From an uncultured Eubacteriales bacterium (GTDB lineage Bacteria; Bacillota; Clostridia; Christensenellales; Aristaeellaceae), in NCBI GenBank assembly GCA_902777335.1, contig CACYTF010000035.1:1-34520 (forward strand): DNA of 34,520 nucleotides, written 5' to 3'. The notes beneath the pieces are model-generated. The model was not told the DNA's origin. It did no database searches and saw only the letters and a list, made by a program, of their open reading frames with translations. The position numbers and the translations under genes were made by a program. This document shows, piece after piece, positions 31,358 to 34,520 of this stretch (positions within the stretch are counted from its first letter, which is position 1; every line of letters begins with the position of its first letter).

Positions 31358-31750
31358 TCATTCCCCGTCCTCCGACTCATCATCATCGTCCTCGTCCCCG
31401 TTCACCATGGCCATCACCGGCGACAGGTCCTCCACGTCGGTCTCCGAAATCTTGATGCCGCCGGCCAGGTCCTTGTAAGCGGCGGTCAAATCCCGCAGCT
31501 TGAACAACTGCGTGACGTCGTCCTGCTGGCGCTTGGTCTCGGTCACGGCTCCGTCCGGAAACTGATCCACGATCTTCTCAACCCGCTGCAGCAGCTTCCG
31601 GCACACCCGCGTCGCCAGTTGGGCATTCTCCGACACGCCGCCCTCCCCCGCCTCCGCAACTGCCGCCTCTTCCGTTTGACCGACAAAAACCACCGCTTGA
31701 TTCTCAGCGGCGGTCACGTCGTCCTTCTTTCTCCTTCGAGCGGTCCCCAT
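31358..31750 (-). CDS. Candidate terminase small subunit / phage protein of unknown family
   Basis: This protein of about 130 residues lies between the RinA-like activator and the large terminase, where the small terminase is expected. The N-terminus is basic (MGTARRRKKDD), the middle helical (SENAQLATRVCRKLLQRVEKIVDQFPDG, QLFKLRDLTAAYKDLAGG), and the end very acidic (NGDEDDDDESEDGE). I see no DNA-binding helix-turn-helix, so the small-terminase role rests on position alone. ATG 31750 with GAGGTG upstream is preferred to GTG 31759. Confidence 0.6.
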   Translation of the reverse strand: MGTARRRKKDDVTAAENQAVVFVGQTEEAAVAEAGEGGVSENAQLATRVCRKLLQRVEKIVDQFPDGAVTETKRQQDDVTQLFKLRDLTAAYKDLAGGIKISETDVEDLSPVMAMVNGDEDDDDESEDGE

Positions 31751-31781
31751 CGGCTTCACCTCATTCCCTTCACCCTACATA

Positions 31782-32180
31782 TTAGCAGTTTATATGTTCA
31801 CTCTTGTTCACCACTCCGCTTTTTACAGAAAATTCACATTCCAACTGCCTCTCCGCACGCGCATGCACCTTCCACAGCCACGTCCGTCCAAACCCGGTCC
31901 GCACGCAGATATCGCGCCAGTTCAGCCCGTCCAAATAGCGATAGCGCATCACCTCCCGGTCCACAGGGTCCGACAGCGCGTCGATGATGTTCCCGGCCCG
32001 CAGCTGCAGTGCGGCCAGGGCTTCGGCCTGACGGACCAGCTCCGCGTCCAGAGCGGCCAGGTTCTCCCCCGCACCGTCCGTCGCCCGAATCAGTTCCGCG
32101 CAGCGCCTGCGCCGCAACGCCAGGGCCCGCAGCTGCCGGTCGACCTGTCGGGCGCCTTTCAGGCATTCCATCGCCTCCAT
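31782..32180 (-). CDS. RinA/Xpf-like late gene activator
   Basis: This 132-residue protein has a helical N-terminus and a sigma-70 region 4-like helix-turn-helix at about 70-115 (DPVDREVMRYRYLDGLNWRDICVRTGFGRTWLWKVHARAERQL). This is the plan of RinA/ArpU-type regulators, which turn on late operons of Gram-positive prophages; PBSX Xpf has the same role. It is the first gene of the minus-strand cluster, with AGGGAGG before ATG 32180 and a consensus promoter that overlaps the operator array. A run of CTG/CGG-rich codons and no repeats inside suggests constraint. Confidence 0.82.
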   Translation of the reverse strand: MEAMECLKGARQVDRQLRALALRRRRCAELIRATDGAGENLAALDAELVRQAEALAALQLRAGNIIDALSDPVDREVMRYRYLDGLNWRDICVRTGFGRTWLWKVHARAERQLECEFSVKSGVVNKSEHINC

Positions 32181-32202
32181 AATAAAACCTCCCTGTTCAT
32201 AT

Positions 32203-32287
32203 TGTCCAATAGTCTGAACAATATGATTATACTTCAGCACAACAAATCTGTCAATACACCTTGACAAATTGTTCAAACTGCTGTACA
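32203..32287. promoter_or_regulatory. Divergent promoters with three operator-like palindromes
   Basis: Minus strand: TTGACA (32254-32249)-N17-TATAAT (32231-32226) faces the RinA-like gene. Plus strand: TTGACA (32261-32266)-N17-TACAGT (32284-32289) faces the XRE gene. Three 18-bp sites share spacing: TGTCCA-N6-TGAACA (32203-32220), TGTCAA-N6-TTGACA (32249-32266) and TGTTCA-N6-TGTACA (32270-32287). The middle site's arms are the two -35 boxes; the first covers the RinA-side start point and the third the XRE -10. Confidence 0.85.
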
Positions 32288-32321
32288 GTATGCCCAGACA
32301 CCGCGATAGGAGGTCTGTCCC

Positions 32322-32861
32322 ATGCTCATTCCGAACCTGTCGGTGCTGCTGGCGGAGCGCCGGCTGACGCTGTCGAAGGTCTCCGCCGACACCGGTATCT
32401 CCCGCACCACGCTGACGGCGCTGTCGGGCCGCGCGGCGCGGGGCATACAGTTCGCCACGCTCAACGCGCTGTGCCAGTACCTGCGCGTCACGCCGAACGA
32501 CCTGTTCATCTACCGCCCCTTCGACCTGACGGTCGACTGCGACGGCCAGCCGGACACCGTCGCCGCCTTCACGCTCACCCGCGCCGGCGTCCGGGAGCTC
32601 ACCTGCGCGCTGGGCTGCAAGGCGACCTTCCATCGGAACCCGTCGGACCCCGCCCGGCTGGACAAGCTGACCCTGCGCCTGTCGCAGCCCGAGGATGACG
32701 GCGGCGATGCCGCGCGCCTCGTCGCCCTGCTGCAGGCCCTCCCCCGCCCGGCACTGGCCGAGGTCGAGTTCTCGCTGCTGCGCCCTTTCGACGCCCGGAT
32801 CGACCCCGCCCTCGCCCCGGACGACTACATCCCCGAGGTCCTCTGGCCCTGGGAGACATAA
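32322..32861 (+). CDS. XRE-family transcriptional regulator (prophage repressor candidate)
   Basis: This 179-residue protein has an N-terminal Cro/CI-type helix-turn-helix (LSVLLAERRLTLSKVSADTGISRTTLTALSGRAARGIQFATLNALCQYLRVTPNDLF, about 6-62). The C-terminal 110 residues have no clear family; no Ser-Lys peptidase pair of LexA type is seen, so SOS cleavage is not obvious. The gene is divergent from the RinA-like activator, and both promoters carry the three palindromes, so autoregulation and control of the late activator are likely. AGGAGG precedes ATG 32322. A REP-type hairpin follows the stop. Confidence 0.85.
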   Translation: MLIPNLSVLLAERRLTLSKVSADTGISRTTLTALSGRAARGIQFATLNALCQYLRVTPNDLFIYRPFDLTVDCDGQPDTVAAFTLTRAGVRELTCALGCKATFHRNPSDPARLDKLTLRLSQPEDDGGDAARLVALLQALPRPALAEVEFSLLRPFDARIDPALAPDDYIPEVLWPWET

Positions 32862-32866
32862 AAAAA

Positions 32867-32893
32867 CGGAATGAGGGACGGTTCCTCATTCCG
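32867..32893. terminator. REP-related hairpin/terminator between convergent genes
   Basis: CGGAATGAG and CTCATTCCG form a 9-bp stem around GGACGGTTC. It is preceded by A6 and followed by CTTTTCTTT on the plus strand, so it can terminate the XRE gene and perhaps the opposite gene. The loop is the REP core. Confidence 0.8.
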
Positions 32894-32908
32894 CTTTTCT
32901 TTCGTCCG

Positions 32909-33787
32909 TTACAGTTCAAACATGCTCATCTGGCGGTTTTTCTCCGGCAGCTCATGCAGAAACCGAAAGCATTCCTCCGGAGTTGACAGCATGTCGCTGT
33001 CCCCGCATATTTCACGGAACACCTTCAAAAGCGCCTTCGCGTTCGGGCTGGGCAGCTCATAGGCGTTCCCGTAGCGCTGGACATAGCGCGCCTTCAGCCC
33101 CGGGAAGTGCCGGTCCAGCGCGGCGTAATAGTATTCCCGATCGCCCTCCCGGAGCGTCAGCCCCATGCCGAAGTCGATGACCCCCTTCACGCCGGCACCG
33201 GCGCAGGCCTTCAGTATCGCCGCCACATTCTCCTCCGTGTCGTTGATGAAGGGCAGTATGGGCGTCAGCCAGACCACCGTGGGGATGCCCCGCTCCCGCA
33301 TCCGCTCCAGCACCTCGATCCGCCGCGCGGTGTCGCACACGTTCGGCTCCAGCACGCGGCACAGCGCGCTGTCGAAGGTCGTGAGCGTGATCTGCACGAC
33401 GCACTTCGCGGACCGGTTGATCTCCTTCAGCAGGTCGATGTCCCGGAGGATGCGATCCGACTTGGTCTGGATCGCCGCGCCGAAGCCGTGTTTCAGTATG
33501 ACCTCCAGGCACCTGCGAGTCAGCCCCAGCGACTCCTCGCAGTGCATATACGGGTCCGACATCGAGCCCGTGCCGATCATGCACTTCTTCCGCTTCGATC
33601 TCAGCGCCCGGTCCAGCAGCTCCGGCGCGTTGCGCTTCACCTCCACATCCTCAAAGGCGTGCGTAAACCGATAGCACGCGCTCCGGCTGTCGCAGTAGAT
33701 GCAGCCGTGCGTGCATCCGCGGTAGATATTCATGCCGCAATAACCACCGCCGCCGGTCAATATGCCCTTCGCTTCTACAAAATGCAT
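32909..33787 (-). CDS. SPL-family radical SAM protein (Rv2578c-like)
   Basis: This 292-residue protein has the cluster motif C25-T-H-G-C29-I-Y-C32 (CX3CX2C) after the signature GMNIYRG and is followed by DSRS. The IGTGSMSDPYMHCEE and FGAAIQTKSDRILRD segments match the spore photoproduct lyase-like radical SAM group of unknown function. It is not a true SplB by sequence context (no spoT/splA neighbour). It likely performs a radical reaction on a nucleic acid or related substrate; evidence for DNA repair is only from the family name. The start at 33787 has no strong AGGAGG visible. Nothing ties it to the prophage. Confidence 0.82.
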   Translation of the reverse strand: MHFVEAKGILTGGGGYCGMNIYRGCTHGCIYCDSRSACYRFTHAFEDVEVKRNAPELLDRALRSKRKKCMIGTGSMSDPYMHCEESLGLTRRCLEVILKHGFGAAIQTKSDRILRDIDLLKEINRSAKCVVQITLTTFDSALCRVLEPNVCDTARRIEVLERMRERGIPTVVWLTPILPFINDTEENVAAILKACAGAGVKGVIDFGMGLTLREGDREYYYAALDRHFPGLKARYVQRYGNAYELPSPNAKALLKVFREICGDSDMLSTPEECFRFLHELPEKNRQMSMFEL

Positions 33788-33813
33788 GCCGTGCGCTTCC
33801 CCCTCACAAGGGC

Positions 33814-33839
33814 GGGGACGGCCGCGCAGGGCCGTCCCC
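33814..33839. repeat. GC-rich hairpin with GGGGACGGC arms
   Basis: GGGGACGGC (33814-33822) pairs with GCCGTCCCC (33831-33839). The arm begins like the REP core. The rest of the 160-base gap (33788-33947) holds no gene I can support. Confidence 0.6.
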
Positions 33840-33947
33840 CATGATCGCGACGCCTCCGCACAGCATCCGCGGCGCGATAAGTCCCATCCGAATGGTCTAT
33901 CGTGCCGCGACCGCCGCGCGCGTGAGCGCCGCTGTCCCGGATGTCAA

Positions 33948-34328
33948 CTACAGGTATTGATTGAATTCCAGCTTCTCCCGGTTCGGCCCCAGTATGGTGA
34001 AGTACCGCACGCCGTTCTCCCAGAATGGCAGCGCGCCCTCTTCGATGACCTCCAACCCTATATCGTCGGCGATCCTGCGCGCCTGCACCACGTCGGTCAC
34101 GTTGATGGCGATGTGGTCCACCGCCCCGGCCGTGCCCACGGCCCTGCCGTTCTGGTAGGTCTCAATGGTCAGGTCGCAGAGCCTGAGGAAGGCCACCTGT
34201 TCGCCGTTGTTCTCGGCGCGGTGGGCCACTTCAAAGCCCAGCGCGGTGTAGAAGGCGATCGTCCCCTCGATGTCGTTCGTGGGAACACCGATGTGCTGAA
34301 GCCCCGTCGCAATGCTCGAAAACGCCAT
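33948..34328 (-). CDS. VOC-fold (glyoxalase/dioxygenase superfamily) protein
   Basis: This 126-residue protein has the paired beta-alpha-beta-beta-beta modules of the vicinal oxygen chelate fold. The expected metal ligands are visible: H in LQHIGVPTND, E in TIETYQNG, H in VDHIAINVTD and E in EKLEFNQYL. Members include glyoxalase I, methylmalonyl-CoA epimerase and antibiotic-binding proteins, and size does not separate them. An in-frame ATG at 34346 is rejected because ATG 34328 has GGAGGGGAGG upstream. It stands alone with its own promoter. Confidence 0.82.
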   Translation of the reverse strand: MAFSSIATGLQHIGVPTNDIEGTIAFYTALGFEVAHRAENNGEQVAFLRLCDLTIETYQNGRAVGTAGAVDHIAINVTDVVQARRIADDIGLEVIEEGALPFWENGVRYFTILGPNREKLEFNQYL

Positions 34329-34350
34329 GTCCTCCCCTCCTGTCACCTCT

Positions 34351-34380
34351 ATTATAGGTTATCCCATCCCCGATTGTCAA
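34351..34380 (-). promoter_or_regulatory. Promoter of the VOC-fold gene
   Basis: On the minus strand TTGACA (34380-34375), 18 bases, then TATAAT (34356-34351), 23 bases before the start codon. Confidence 0.8.
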
Positions 34381-34393
34381 CAGCAGGTTAATT

Positions 34394-34432
34394 TGGGACA
34401 TTGGGGACGGTTCTGGGACATTGGGGACGGTT
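34394..34432. repeat. Tandem REP-related units (TGGGACATTGGGGACGGTT)
   Basis: Two identical 19-base units (34394-34412 and 34414-34432) lie head to tail with one base between. They share GGGGACGGTT with the REPs but have no inverted partner. The remaining bases to 34520 show no gene. Confidence 0.85.
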
Positions 34433-34520
34433 TGCGTGGAAAGGAAAAGACAGAAAAGGCAACAAAAACAAGCCACCCATTGGCAGCCAACAGAGATAAG
34501 AGACGAATAGCCTTATTCAG

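Noticed and set aside
12340..32861. Complete inducible prophage with integrase
   Set aside because: I found no integrase, excisionase, replication or attachment sequence in or near the cluster.
32909..33787. True spore photoproduct lyase (splB)
   Set aside because: Only the general SPL-type radical SAM features are present; there is no splA neighbour and no further support.

Overview
The window looks like a chromosomal stretch of a GC-rich Clostridia-type Firmicute, probably gut-associated. The reasons are strong AGGAGG-type ribosome binding sites, a recA gene with a Bacillus-type SOS box, small carbohydrate-catabolism operons and a Gram-positive Siphoviridae-like prophage. The species cannot be read from the sequence.

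Layout. 1-561 is the 3' end of a phosphofructokinase gene. 573-4195 holds a REP-associated tyrosine transposase (RAYT) and three housekeeping-type genes (S51-like peptidase, radical SAM protein, esterase). A palindromic element built on GGGGACGGTTC lies beside each of these genes except between the radical SAM and esterase genes. 4204-7949 (minus) is a four-gene sugar-acid operon (enolase-superfamily dehydratase, two SDR-fold proteins, RraA-like protein) with its own promoter. 8203-10731 is a cytoplasmic GH2 glycosidase, followed by nested repeats. 11031-12143 (minus) is recA with an SOS box.

12340-32861 is a prophage-type late gene cluster on the minus strand: RinA/Xpf-like activator, candidate small terminase, PBSX-family large terminase, glycosyltransferase, three head-completion genes, portal, a cassette with a DGR-type variable protein, scaffold, capsid, tail tube, two chaperones, tape measure, tail proteins, endolysin and holins. 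A divergent XRE repressor sits at its head. The two divergent promoters share three 18-bp operator-like palindromes, one of which contains both -35 boxes. There is no integrase, excisionase, replication gene or reverse transcriptase in the window. The overall plan (XRE plus sigma-like activator plus terminase-to-lysis operon) resembles the defective, SOS-induced B. subtilis element PBSX.

The most unusual feature is how heavily the region is colonised by small repeats. Besides the REPs, nearly every junction from tape measure to capsid, and some outside the prophage, carries an element made of 7-bp tandem repeats at each end around a hairpin-rich core. There are several families with different heptamers. 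One family also sits in frame inside the portal and endolysin genes, adding peptide segments. 32909-34328 (minus) returns to chromosomal genes: an SPL-family radical SAM protein and a VOC-fold protein.
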